A stretch of DNA of 64,000 nucleotides from JBBSBL01 sp046330255 (GTDB lineage Bacteria; Actinomycetota; Thermoleophilia; Solirubrobacterales; Solirubrobacteraceae): positions 992,001 through 1,056,000 of the forward strand of contig JAXLTC010000001.1 of NCBI GenBank assembly GCA_046330255.1. The letters are read 5' to 3'. How positions within the stretch are numbered: the first letter of the stretch is position 1; each line of letters opens with the position of its first letter. Shown here piece by piece: positions 40,580 to 49,052 of the stretch. Under the pieces are notes generated by a model that had not been told where the DNA came from, searched no databases, and saw only the letters and a program-made list of their open reading frames with translations. A program made the position numbers and the translations under genes.

Positions 40580-42855
40580 CGCGCGGCCTCGCCCGCCGCG
40601 CCGGCTGCGAGATCGGCGACCCGCGCGATGCGCCGCACCTCCTCGCCGATCTCGCGCGCGAACGCCTCGCGTCGCTCGCGCTTGGCATCCCCGCCGGGCT
40701 CGACGAGGTCGCGGTTGGACGCCAGGCGCAGCGCCGCGCCGAACAGCTCCTTGGAGATCGACTCCGGGCTGTGGATCCTCCCCTGCAGCCGGTACTGCCC
40801 CGCGAGGCCGATGCACTCGTCCAGGAACGCCTTCCCCTCCACCGGGTCGCGCGGGTGGCGCGCCGCCAGCAGGTCGGCGACGACCTGGTAGGACTCGAAG
40901 AACGGGCGCAGTACGCGCGGCGCGAGCAGCAGGGGCGCGCGCTCGAGGATCTCCCAGGCCGCCGCCGGCTCGTGCTTTCGCTCCTCCCATCCGGGGGCGA
41001 GCAGCTCGAGCTCCTCGCGGATCTCCTCGGCGAAGCGGCGCTTGCGGGCGAAGAAGAAGTCGAACTTGAGCAGGTCGCGCAGGTGCAGCGCCTCCTCCCA
41101 GGCCTGGTCGCGGGTGGCCGCGGCGGCGCCTTCGGCGGCGCGCACGAGGATCAGCTCCGTGATCGCGCGGTTGACGAAGAAGTGCACGGACGCGTTGCGG
41201 TAGAAGGCCGCCTCCAGGTGGCGCTCGGGCCGGATCCCGTAGACCGGCTGCAGGCCCCCCTCGAAGCGCCGCACGACGTTGCCCCTGACCAGCGTGCCGA
41301 GCGTGCCGCGCAGCGCCCGCGGCGCGCGCAGGTCGACTTCCCCGGTCATCGGGAGCGCGCGCCGCGCCACGTACCCGAGCAGGGGCTCGAGCGTCTCCTG
41401 CACCTGCTCCAGCGTCAGCGCGCGGTCCTCGACCCCGAGCAGCGCGAGCGTCACGAGCGACGTCGGCGTGATCGGCGTCACCTGCCCGATCCGGTGACAG
41501 ACCTCGAAGGCGGCCTTCTCGACCTCGTTGCGCCGCCCGGTCCCGCCCCCGGACTCCTCGTGCAGGGCCTCCCGCAGCGACAGCGGCTCGCCGACCTGCA
41601 CGCGCGCCTTGCCCAGCCGCGTGCCCTGCGCGCGCGCGTAGCCCACGAGCCAGCCGATGCTCTCCGCCTGCTTGCGCGCCCCGCGCTCCTCGGCCGCCAT
41701 CGCCGAGACCTCGTGGAGCTGGTCGTAGACGATCGAGACCGGCACCAGCGCGACATCGTCGACCTCGCCCTCCCGGAACGCCTCGACGAGGTAGGAGAGC
41801 AGCCCGTAGCGCGGCGGGCGCAGCTTGCCGGTACGCGAGCGCCCGCCCTCGATGTACCACTCGAGGTTGAAGCGCTTGCGCATCAGGTAGGCCATGTACT
41901 CGCGCAGCGCGAGCTTGTAGACCTCGTCGTCCTTGAAGCTGCGGCGGATGAAGATGTAGCCCGAGCGCCGCGCGATCGGGCCGATCGGCCAGAACCCGAC
42001 GTTGATCCCGCCGAGCGTGTGGTTCGGCGGGAGGCCCTGCTCGAGCAGCGCGCTGCGCAGCACGAGCGGGTCGAGGTAGGAGCGATGGCTCGGCAGGAAG
42101 ACGAGCGCCTGGCTGCGGTTGCGCTCGCGCAGGCGCTCGAAGCCCTCGCGGTCGGCCTCGACCGTGTACGCGCGCGAGAGCCAGCGCCCGAACTCCCCCC
42201 AGAGGTCGATCGCCAGCCGGCTCTGCGCGGCGACCATCTCCTCCACGCAGTCCGCCGCCTCGCGACTGACCTCGGCGACCGGGCGCCCGAGCCTGGCCGC
42301 GGCCCGCGCCACCGCGCCACGGAAGTGCCGCGAGGAGCTGATCTCCTCCGAGACGAAGTGCGGGACCTTGTACTGGGTGCCGATGACCCGGCGCTCGGCG
42401 CGCTCGAGCGCGAGCGTCCCCTGGCGCGCGACGAACGCGGCGAGCTCGCCGTCGTCGCCCTCGCCGCCGCCGCCCTCAAAGCGCGCGCGCAGCTCGCTGA
42501 CCTTCGCCGGCTCGCCCACCACCACCCTGCAGCGGTCGGGCTGGCGTCGCAGGATCCGGCGCTGCTCGGCCTCGCGCGGGCGGCGCGGATTGCGGAATGC
42601 GACGAGGTCGCGCAGCAGCGCGGCACGGGCGCCGCGCCGCTCGCGCGGCAGCCAGGTGACCCGCACCGGCGTCACGGCGGGGTCGGACCCGGCGCCGCCG
42701 TTCAGCGCGGAGGCGAGCGCGGAGCGGTCGGCCGCGGGTACGTTCGCCACCTCGCCGCCGGGCGCGTTGTCGCGCACCCACTCGAGGAGCACCTCGCGCT
42801 CGGTCGCGGTCGAGGCGAACTCGAGCACGATCGAGCGAGCGTCGGAGGGCTCCAT
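40576..42855 (-). CDS. plsB: Glycerol-3-phosphate 1-O-acyltransferase
   Basis: First acylation of glycerol-3-phosphate, making lysophosphatidate. 759 residues, near the usual PlsB length (about 780-810). Acyltransferase motifs: LPSHRSYLDPLVLR (HxxxxD), GINVGFWPIGPIARRSGYIFIRRSF (block II), WYIEGGRSRTGKLRPPRYGLL (block III, EGxRSRTGK) and LVPVSIVYDQL (block IV). The ATG at 42855 begins MEPSDARSIVLEFASTA. Coupled to the HAD-PlsC gene and divergent from an acyl-CoA synthetase 66 bp away, which could provide the acyl donor. Confidence 0.93.
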   Translation of the reverse strand: MEPSDARSIVLEFASTATEREVLLEWVRDNAPGGEVANVPAADRSALASALNGGAGSDPAVTPVRVTWLPRERRGARAALLRDLVAFRNPRRPREAEQRRILRRQPDRCRVVVGEPAKVSELRARFEGGGGEGDDGELAAFVARQGTLALERAERRVIGTQYKVPHFVSEEISSSRHFRGAVARAAARLGRPVAEVSREAADCVEEMVAAQSRLAIDLWGEFGRWLSRAYTVEADREGFERLRERNRSQALVFLPSHRSYLDPLVLRSALLEQGLPPNHTLGGINVGFWPIGPIARRSGYIFIRRSFKDDEVYKLALREYMAYLMRKRFNLEWYIEGGRSRTGKLRPPRYGLLSYLVEAFREGEVDDVALVPVSIVYDQLHEVSAMAAEERGARKQAESIGWLVGYARAQGTRLGKARVQVGEPLSLREALHEESGGGTGRRNEVEKAAFEVCHRIGQVTPITPTSLVTLALLGVEDRALTLEQVQETLEPLLGYVARRALPMTGEVDLRAPRALRGTLGTLVRGNVVRRFEGGLQPVYGIRPERHLEAAFYRNASVHFFVNRAITELILVRAAEGAAAATRDQAWEEALHLRDLLKFDFFFARKRRFAEEIREELELLAPGWEERKHEPAAAWEILERAPLLLAPRVLRPFFESYQVVADLLAARHPRDPVEGKAFLDECIGLAGQYRLQGRIHSPESISKELFGAALRLASNRDLVEPGGDAKRERREAFAREIGEEVRRIARVADLAAGAAGEAAR

Positions 42856-42921
42856 CCCGCGCTGGACAATACCCCGCCACGAATCCCACGGACCGGCGCC
42901 GCGCTGCGATACTCGACGTCG

Positions 42922-44628
42922 ATGGAGCCGGCATCGACCGCGCCGCCCGGAGCGCCGACCCGTCCCGCCGCGCTGGACGCGGCGACGCTGTGCGAGGCCT
43001 TCCAGGCGACCGCCGCCGAGCGTCCGGACCAGGTCGCGCTGCGGACCCCCGGCGGCGGGGTGGAGATCACCTTCGCGGAGTACGCGGAGCGCGTGCGCGC
43101 GATCGCCGCCGGCCTCGCGGCGCTCGGCGTGGGGCGCGGCGACACGGTGGCGCTGATGCTCACCAACCGCCCGGAGTTCAACCTCGTCGACACCGCGGCG
43201 CTGCACCTCGGCGCGACGCCGTTCTCGGTCTACAACACCTCCTCCCCCGAGCAGATCGCGCACCTGCTCGGCAACGCCGCCAGCCGGGTGGCCGTGTGCG
43301 AGCGCGCGTTCCTCGGCGCGATCGCCTCCGCAGCCGCCCCGCGGCTCGAGCACCTGGTGCTGGTGGACGGCGACGAGGAGGGCACGATGTCGCTCGCCGA
43401 CCTCGAGGCGCGCGGCGAGGACGGCTTCGACCTCGCGGCCGCCGGGCGCGCGGTCGAGCCGGGCGACGTGGCGACGCTGATCTACACATCCGGCACGACG
43501 GGCCCGCCGAAGGGCGTCCAGCTCACCCACCACAACGTGATGGAGGAGTGCCGGTCGATCGCCGCGGTGATGCCGACCGAGCCGGGCGGGCGCATCACCT
43601 CCTACCTGCCGTCCGCGCACGTCGCGGACCGGGTCGTCTGCTACGCGTACCCCTCGCTCGTCCACGGATTCACGGTCACCTCGGTGGCGGACCCGCGCCG
43701 GATCGCGGCCGCGCTGCCGGAGGTCCGCCCGACGGCATGGGGCTCCGTGCCGCGCGTCTGGGAGAAGCTCAAGGCGGCGCTCGAGAGCGGCGGCGTGATC
43801 GACCCGGCGCCGCTGCCGGAGGAGGCCAAGGCGGCGGTGCGCGCGAAGCTGGGGCTCGACCAAGCCACGTGGCTCGTCAGCGGCGCCGCGCCGATCCCGG
43901 TCGAGGTGCTCGAGTACTTCGACGGCTTGGGCCTACCGATCTGCGAGCTGTGGGGGATGTCGGAGCTCTCCTGCGTGGCGACGATCAACCCGCCCGAGGA
44001 CATCCGCATCGGCACCGTCGGCAAGCCGCTGCCCGGTGTCGAGCTGCGCCTGCTCGACGACGGGGAGCTGCTCGTCCGCTCGCCGATCGTGATGGCCGGC
44101 TACCGGGGCCAGCCGGAGAAGACGGCCGAGACGATCGACCCGGACGGCTGGCTGAGCACCGGCGACATCGCGGAGATCGACGACGACGGCTACGTGCGGA
44201 TCGTGGACCGCAAGAAGGAGCTGATCATCAACGCGGCCGGCAAGAACATGTCGCCGGCGAACATCGAGCAGCGCCTGAAGTCGTCCAGCCCGCTCATCGG
44301 CCAGGCGATCTGCATCGGCGACGCGCGGCCCTACAACGTCGCGCTGCTCGTGCTGGACCCCGATGCCTGCGCGAAGTGGGCCTCCGAGCACGGGCTCGCG
44401 GACGCGGCGCCTTCGACGATCCGGGCGCATGAAGCGGCCGGCGCGGAGATCGCGCGAGGCGTCGAGGCGGCCAACGGCCACCTCAGCCGCGTCGAGCAGA
44501 TCAAGCGCTTCGCCGTGCTGCCCGTCGACTGGGAGCCCGGCGGCGACGAGCTCACCCCGACGATGAAGCTCAAGCGCCGCCCAATCCACGACAAGTACGC
44601 CGCGGACATAGAGGAGCTGTACGCATGA
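42922..44628 (+). CDS. Long-chain fatty acid-CoA ligase (AMP-forming, FadD-like)
   Basis: ANL-family acyl-CoA synthetase of 568 residues. Motifs: TLIYTSGTTGPPKG (P-loop), ICELWGMSEL, WLSTGDIAEIDDDGYVRIVDRKKELIINAAGKN (A8 with hinge) and a C-terminal lysine in LTPTMKLKRR. It activates fatty acids to acyl-CoA for use by PlsB or WS/DGAT. The ATG at 42922 follows GATACT by 8 nt without a Shine-Dalgarno (leaderless candidate). Overlaps the following gene by 4 nt. Confidence 0.92.
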   Translation: MEPASTAPPGAPTRPAALDAATLCEAFQATAAERPDQVALRTPGGGVEITFAEYAERVRAIAAGLAALGVGRGDTVALMLTNRPEFNLVDTAALHLGATPFSVYNTSSPEQIAHLLGNAASRVAVCERAFLGAIASAAAPRLEHLVLVDGDEEGTMSLADLEARGEDGFDLAAAGRAVEPGDVATLIYTSGTTGPPKGVQLTHHNVMEECRSIAAVMPTEPGGRITSYLPSAHVADRVVCYAYPSLVHGFTVTSVADPRRIAAALPEVRPTAWGSVPRVWEKLKAALESGGVIDPAPLPEEAKAAVRAKLGLDQATWLVSGAAPIPVEVLEYFDGLGLPICELWGMSELSCVATINPPEDIRIGTVGKPLPGVELRLLDDGELLVRSPIVMAGYRGQPEKTAETIDPDGWLSTGDIAEIDDDGYVRIVDRKKELIINAAGKNMSPANIEQRLKSSSPLIGQAICIGDARPYNVALLVLDPDACAKWASEHGLADAAPSTIRAHEAAGAEIARGVEAANGHLSRVEQIKRFAVLPVDWEPGGDELTPTMKLKRRPIHDKYAADIEELYA

Positions 44629-45263
44629 CGACCAGGTCCCGCCTCGCCCAGATAGCCGTGACGGCCCTCGTGGCATGTGGAGCGCTCAGCCCGGCGGCGG
44701 GCGCGTCGCCGGGCAAGCTGTCGGTCGCGCCGTCGTGCCTGCCGCGTCCCTCGACGCCGTTCCACTTCGAGGCGCACCGGGTGGCCGTGATCGGGGACAC
44801 CGCCCACCTCTTCGCGCTCGGCGGCGCGGCGCCGCTCTTCCCCGAGGCGCGGATCAGCGATCTGCGGACGAGCTCGGACCAGAACTTCACCGGCGACGTC
44901 TCGGGCACCGCGGAGCTGCGCAACGTCACGCAGCCCGGCACCTATGAGCTGCGGCTGTACGTGGCACCCCAGCCGTCCTTCGGCGAGAGCGCCATCGGGT
45001 CGATCCGGGTCGGCGGGTGCCCGCCACCCGCCGCGCAGCTCAGCGCGATGATCGCCGAGGTCCGCTCCCTCGGGCTCTGCAGGGCGAAGGAGCTGCGCCT
45101 CGTCTTGCCGCTGCGGCTCGCACGCAGCCTCATCCGCCTCGGCCGTCCGCGCTTCGCGAGCGTCATGCTGCGGCACTTCGAATCCGTGGCCGGACGTGTC
45201 GCCGGCGACGCAGCCGCCGCCCTGCGGGCGGAATCGGCTGCCGTGCGGGCGCAACTGAACTGA
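44625..45263 (+). CDS. Exported protein of unknown function
   Basis: A 212-residue protein with a signal peptide (LAQIAVTALVACGALSPAAGASPG). The mature part starts with a beta-rich domain with one cysteine (APSCLPRPSTPFHFEAHRVAVIGD...TAELRNVTQPGTYELRLYV) and ends with a basic helical region (LRLVLPLRLARSLIRLGRPRF). I do not recognise a family. The start overlaps the acyl-CoA synthetase stop (ATGA), so it may be transported or anchored in relation to lipid metabolism, but this is only context. Confidence 0.7.
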   Translation: MTTRSRLAQIAVTALVACGALSPAAGASPGKLSVAPSCLPRPSTPFHFEAHRVAVIGDTAHLFALGGAAPLFPEARISDLRTSSDQNFTGDVSGTAELRNVTQPGTYELRLYVAPQPSFGESAIGSIRVGGCPPPAAQLSAMIAEVRSLGLCRAKELRLVLPLRLARSLIRLGRPRFASVMLRHFESVAGRVAGDAAAALRAESAAVRAQLN

Positions 45264-45293
45264 GGGCCTGCTCGCGGCGCCTCGGCGGCTGAC

Positions 45294-45313
45294 CCGGGCC
45301 GGCGGCCCGGTTT
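45294..45313 (+). terminator. Hairpin CCGGGCC-GGC-GGCCCGG followed by TTT
   Basis: 7-bp perfect stem (45294-45300 and 45304-45310) with a 3-nt loop and a run of three T, 31 nt after the stop of the exported protein. It would end the acyl-CoA synthetase operon ahead of the glycosidase gene. Confidence 0.55.
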
Positions 45314-45328
45314 GCCACCCTGTCGAGC

Positions 45329-46324
45329 GTGATGTCCCCGTTCACCGCGCGCCGGGACCCGTACGCGCCCGCGGCCGCCGCCGCGCTTGCCTGCGCCCTG
45401 CTGGCGCTCGCCCCGGCGGTCGGCGCCGGCCAAGGCGTTCGCGCCCGGGTCGCCGCCGCGAACCCCTTCGCCCACGCCCGCTTCTACGTCGATCCGGACT
45501 CGGACGCCGCCCGCACGGCGCGCGCGTGGGACCGCGAGGGCCGCCGTGTCGACGCGGCGCAGATGCGCAAGGTCGCCCGCACCCCACACGCGATCTGGCT
45601 CAACGAGGGCTGGACCCCGGCCGGGCTGCGTGGGCTCCTGGGGACGATCCGCGCGCGCGGCGCGCTGCCGGTGCTCGTGGTCTACAACATCCCCGACCGC
45701 GACTGCGGGCGCTACTCGGCCGGCGGCGCCGGAAGCCCGGCCGCCTACCGGGCCTGGATCCGGATGGTCGCTGCGACCATCGGCTCGCGGCCCGCGGCGG
45801 TGATCGTGGAGCCCGACGCCCTGCCGGAGATCGACTGCCTGTCCGGCTCGCGCCGGGAGGATCAGTACCGCCTCGTGAGTTACGCCGTGGAGACGCTCGG
45901 CGCCCACCGGCGTACCGCGGTCTACATCGACGCCGGCCACGAGGCCTGGCGCCCCGCGCGGGTGATGGTCTCCCGGCTGCGCCGCGCCGGGGTCGCCCAC
46001 GCGCGCGGGTTCTCGCTCAACGTCTCCAACTTCAACCGGACCGCGGGGGAGATCCGCTACGGCCGCCGGATCGCCCGCGCGCTGGGCGGCAAGCACTTCG
46101 TGATCGACACCAGCCGCAACGGCCGCGGCCCGGGGAACACCGTGTGCAATCCCGCCGGCCGCGGGCTCGGGCGGCGGCCGACGGCGCGCACCGGAGACCG
46201 GTTCGTGGACGCGTTCTTCTGGATCAAGGTCCCGGGAGAGTCCGACGGGGCCTGCCACGGCGCGCCGCGCTCGGGCGCCTGGTGGCCCGAGTACGCGCTC
46301 GGGCTCGCGCGGCGCTCGGGCTGA
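45329..46324 (+). CDS. Exported glycoside hydrolase family 6-like protein
   Basis: A 331-residue protein with a signal peptide (AAAAALACALLALAPAVGAGQG) and a GH6-type (cellobiohydrolase/endoglucanase) catalytic domain: NPFAHARFYVDPDS, HAIWLNEG, LPVLVVYNIPDRDCG, AAVIVEPDALPEIDCL, VYIDAGHEAW, VSNFNRT and TSRNGRGPG...CNPAGRGLG. The Asp in YNIPDRDCG and in EPDAL are the expected catalytic-region residues. It hydrolyses beta-1,4-glucan or a related beta-glucan outside the cell. GTG at 45329 or the adjacent ATG at 45332 may be the start. Its proximity to the exopolysaccharide genes allows a trimming role (inference). Confidence 0.88.
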   Translation: MMSPFTARRDPYAPAAAAALACALLALAPAVGAGQGVRARVAAANPFAHARFYVDPDSDAARTARAWDREGRRVDAAQMRKVARTPHAIWLNEGWTPAGLRGLLGTIRARGALPVLVVYNIPDRDCGRYSAGGAGSPAAYRAWIRMVAATIGSRPAAVIVEPDALPEIDCLSGSRREDQYRLVSYAVETLGAHRRTAVYIDAGHEAWRPARVMVSRLRRAGVAHARGFSLNVSNFNRTAGEIRYGRRIARALGGKHFVIDTSRNGRGPGNTVCNPAGRGLGRRPTARTGDRFVDAFFWIKVPGESDGACHGAPRSGAWWPEYALGLARRSG

Positions 46325-46381
46325 AGGCCACGGGCCGGTTCGATCGCCTCGAGCCCGACGGGCGGCTGCGCCCGGCGGCGC

Positions 46382-47704
46382 CTACAGGTTGAACAGCGAG
46401 CGCATGCTCGGCGTGCTCGCGTCGGCCGCGTGGCCGAGCAGCGGGAGACCGAGCATCTCCTCCGCGGTGCGCAGCAGCGAGTAGTGCGTCAGGCGGGTCG
46501 AGACCTGCGTGCCGGGGCGGACCGACGGAGCGACGACGATCGCCGGCACGTTCATGAAGTCCGGGCTGCCGGAGGAGTGGTTGAAGTCGCCCTCGTCCCA
46601 GGTGATCAGGATCGCCGTGCTCCCGGAGCGGTAGGCGGCGCTCGAGACGATCCGCCCGACCCAGTCCCGCAGGAAGGGATCGCCCAGCTTGGGATCGACC
46701 TCGCCGCCGGCCGCGCTGTTGCCGCCGTCGTCGGCCGGGCCGATCCACGCGAACGCGGGCAGCGTGTTGCGGTCGAGGTCGGATGCGAGCGCGCCCGACG
46801 AAACGGTCCCGAGCGGCACGTCCCAGTTCGCGCAGTCGGCGCGGATGTCGGCGTAGTACGGCGCCGGTTCGTGGTGGGCCGTGTAGAAGGCGTTGGGCGA
46901 CGGGGGATCGTCCTTCAGGTAGCAGTTGCTCGGCATGCGCGAGGAGTACTGGCGCCATTGGCGTCCGCTCTGCTTCACCTGGTTGAAGATGTTGTCGGCG
47001 GGCAGTCCGCCGCCCGACGGGCCGCGATCGTCGTTGATCCCCTGCGTGCCACCGGACGTGAGCGCGATGTAGTTGGGCAGGGACGGCCGCTGCAGCCCGA
47101 AGTAGCGGGTCGCGCTCCCGCACCGCTGCGAGAGCCCGGTCGTGTAGGGGGTGTCGCGGCCGCCGATGATGTCGCTGTAGTTGGAGTTCTCGAACACGAT
47201 CACGAACACGTGCGAGTAGCGCGCCGGCGGCGTGGCGGCCGCGCCGCAGGGGTGGTCGGCGCTGACCGGCAGCGCGCCGGTGACGGGAGGGCGGGTGGCC
47301 GGACCACGGGGGGCGAGCACCCGGAACGCCGCCCCCGCCCGCTGGATTAGCCGGCGCCGCACTTGGCGGCCGTGACGCGCGCGGCGCGACGACCGCGTGA
47401 CCGAGAAGGTGGCGCGCACGGTCACGCGCCCGCGCGCGTTGCGCGGCACGCGGAAGCGCACCCTCGCGCGCCCGCGCCGGTCGAGGCCCACGCGTGCGAC
47501 CAGGCCGCGCCCGAAGCGGATCGACCCGCGGCTGCGCGCCCGGAAGCCGTACAGCGACGCCGTCACCCGGGTGCCGGCCGGGCCGGAGCCCGGCCGCAGG
47601 ATCAGCCGGGGGCGCGCGCCCGCGGCCGGCGCCGCGGCCATGCAGCCGCCGGCGGCGGCGGCGAGCGTGAGGCAGAGGCAGAGGCGGGCGGCAGGCTTGG
47701 GCAC
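46382..47704 (-). CDS. Exported phosphoesterase family protein (phospholipase C/acid phosphatase-like)
   Basis: A 440-residue protein: signal peptide with a lipobox-like GGCMA near residue 21, about 110 residues of a beta-rich, Arg-rich N-terminal domain, then a phosphoesterase domain. Catalytic-metal motifs: YSHVFVIVFENSNYSDIIGG, RPSLPNYIALTSG, GINDDRGPSGGG, TAILITWDEGDFN and APSVRPGTQVSTRLTHYSLLRTAEEMLGL. The fold belongs to the PLC/AcpA alkaline phosphatase superfamily. It is paralogous to the gene at 48017 (same motif set). Converges with the GH6 gene. Confidence 0.84.
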   Translation of the reverse strand: MPKPAARLCLCLTLAAAAGGCMAAAPAAGARPRLILRPGSGPAGTRVTASLYGFRARSRGSIRFGRGLVARVGLDRRGRARVRFRVPRNARGRVTVRATFSVTRSSRRARHGRQVRRRLIQRAGAAFRVLAPRGPATRPPVTGALPVSADHPCGAAATPPARYSHVFVIVFENSNYSDIIGGRDTPYTTGLSQRCGSATRYFGLQRPSLPNYIALTSGGTQGINDDRGPSGGGLPADNIFNQVKQSGRQWRQYSSRMPSNCYLKDDPPSPNAFYTAHHEPAPYYADIRADCANWDVPLGTVSSGALASDLDRNTLPAFAWIGPADDGGNSAAGGEVDPKLGDPFLRDWVGRIVSSAAYRSGSTAILITWDEGDFNHSSGSPDFMNVPAIVVAPSVRPGTQVSTRLTHYSLLRTAEEMLGLPLLGHAADASTPSMRSLFNL

Positions 47705-47838
47705 GAGCGGCTCCGGGACGGTGTGGGGAATGGCGGGTTCCCTGTGAGGACGCGCGGACCCGGTGCGATGTGACGCCGTCCGACGGTCGCGAGGTCGCCG
47801 CGAAGGTCGCGCGCGGCTCGGCTGCGGCGGCAGGGAAA

Positions 47839-47928
47839 CGGAGGGGGAGGGATTCGAACCCTCGAACGAGGTTGACCCCCGTTACACGATTTCCAGTCGT
47901 GCCCGTTCAACCGCTCCGGCACCCCTCC
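47839..47928 (-). tRNA. tRNA-Ser (GGA)
   Basis: Ninety-nt class II tRNA on the minus strand. Acceptor GGAGGGG/CCCCTCC with discriminator G, D-arm GCCGGAGC.., anticodon stem CACGA/TCGTG with loop CTGGAAA, giving anticodon GGA (47892-47894) that reads UCC/UCU. A long variable arm precedes T arm GAGGG-TTCGAAT-CCCTC, as expected for tRNA-Ser. No CCA is encoded. A TACCCT box (47940-47945) 11 nt upstream is a likely -10. It lies between two phosphoesterase genes that are transcribed away from it. Confidence 0.96.
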
Positions 47929-47939
47929 GGGGCCCGGGA

Positions 47940-47945
47940 AGGGTA
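47940..47945 (-). promoter_or_regulatory. -10 element of the tRNA-Ser gene
   Basis: TACCCT on the minus strand, 11 nt before the mature tRNA 5' end. The same sequence precedes the hydroxylase gene (about 28605 region). Confidence 0.45.
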
Positions 47946-48016
47946 GCGCCGGAGCCGACCTCGCCCGGCCCGCCCGGTGCGACGCATCGCGCGAGCCGCG
48001 CGGCTACGATCGCCGC

Positions 48017-49009
48017 ATGCGCACTCGAGCGCGTACGCCACGCGTGCCGGCCTGTGCCTGGCTGGCGGCGCTCGCAGCCCTGCTGGCGTTCGCGGGCTGC
48101 GGAGCGGACGGCTCCGAGCGCTCCGTCGCCGCGACGCCGACCCGGCCGTCGGCGAGCCTGCCGCCCACCGCGGCGAGTGTCGGTGGCGCCGAAACGCGTT
48201 CCGGCCCGTGCGGACGGGCTCGGCCGGGCCGCGCGCGCTACCGCCACGTCGTCTGGATCGTGATGGAGAACAAGGCCTACGGCGACATCATCGGCTCCCG
48301 CGACGCGCCCTACCTGAATGCGCTCGCGCGCCGCTGCGGGAGCGCGACCCGCTTCTACGCCAAGGCTCATCCGAGCCTCCCTAACTACATCTACATGACG
48401 TCCGGGTCGACCCAGGGGATCACCGACGACAGCGGCCCCTCCTCCCACCGCCTCGGCGCGCCGAGCATCTTCTCCCAACTCGGCCGCGGCTGGCGCGCGT
48501 TGCAGGAGTCGATGCCGCGGAACTGCTCCACCTCGAGCAGCGGCCTCTACGCGGCGCGCCACAACCCGGCCGTCTACTACACCCGCGTCCGCGACGCCTG
48601 CGCCCGTCAAGACGTGCCGCTGCGCAACCCGCCCAACCTCGCGGCCCGCTTCACGTTCATCACGCCGAACCTCTGCAACGACATGCACTCCTGCCCGTCG
48701 ACCGGCGGGAAGTCCGAGCAGGTGCGCACCGGAGATCGCTGGCTGTCGAGATGGATCCCGCGCATCCTGCGCTCACCCCAGTACCGCTCGGGCGGCACGG
48801 TCGTGTTCCTGACCTGGGACGAGGACGACTACTCCTCCGACCAGCGGATCCCCACGCTCGTGATCGGCCCGAGCGTACGCCGCGGACTGCGCGTGTCGAA
48901 GCGCTTCACCCATGCCTCGATGCTGCGCACCACCCAGCAGTTGCTCGGTCTTGGCCCGCTCGGCGACTCGCGGGGAGCCGCGAGCATGCGCGGCCCGTTC
49001 GGCCTCTGA
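48017..49009 (+). CDS. Phosphoesterase family lipoprotein (phospholipase C/acid phosphatase-like)
   Basis: A 330-residue protein, shorter paralogue of the gene at 46382. The N-terminal signal ends LAALLAFAGC, a lipobox, so it is probably membrane-anchored outside. Motifs match the paralogue: YRHVVWIVMENKAYGDIIGS, HPSLPNYIYMTSG, GITDDSGPSS, TVVFLTWDEDDYSS and GPSVRRGLRVSKRFTHASMLRTTQQLLGL. TACGAT lies 6 nt before the ATG and no Shine-Dalgarno is visible, suggesting a leaderless transcript. Substrate not known; phosphate esters of surface lipids or nucleotides are candidates. Confidence 0.84.
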   Translation: MRTRARTPRVPACAWLAALAALLAFAGCGADGSERSVAATPTRPSASLPPTAASVGGAETRSGPCGRARPGRARYRHVVWIVMENKAYGDIIGSRDAPYLNALARRCGSATRFYAKAHPSLPNYIYMTSGSTQGITDDSGPSSHRLGAPSIFSQLGRGWRALQESMPRNCSTSSSGLYAARHNPAVYYTRVRDACARQDVPLRNPPNLAARFTFITPNLCNDMHSCPSTGGKSEQVRTGDRWLSRWIPRILRSPQYRSGGTVVFLTWDEDDYSSDQRIPTLVIGPSVRRGLRVSKRFTHASMLRTTQQLLGLGPLGDSRGAASMRGPFGL

Positions 49010-49052
49010 GCGGGCACCGGCGCTCGCGGCACGGCGCCGGGAGCGGGGCAGC

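Noticed and set aside
40771..42921. Plus-strand open frame in front of the acyl-CoA synthetase
   Set aside because: Antisense shadow of plsB; the synthetase starts at 42922 with its own -10 box.
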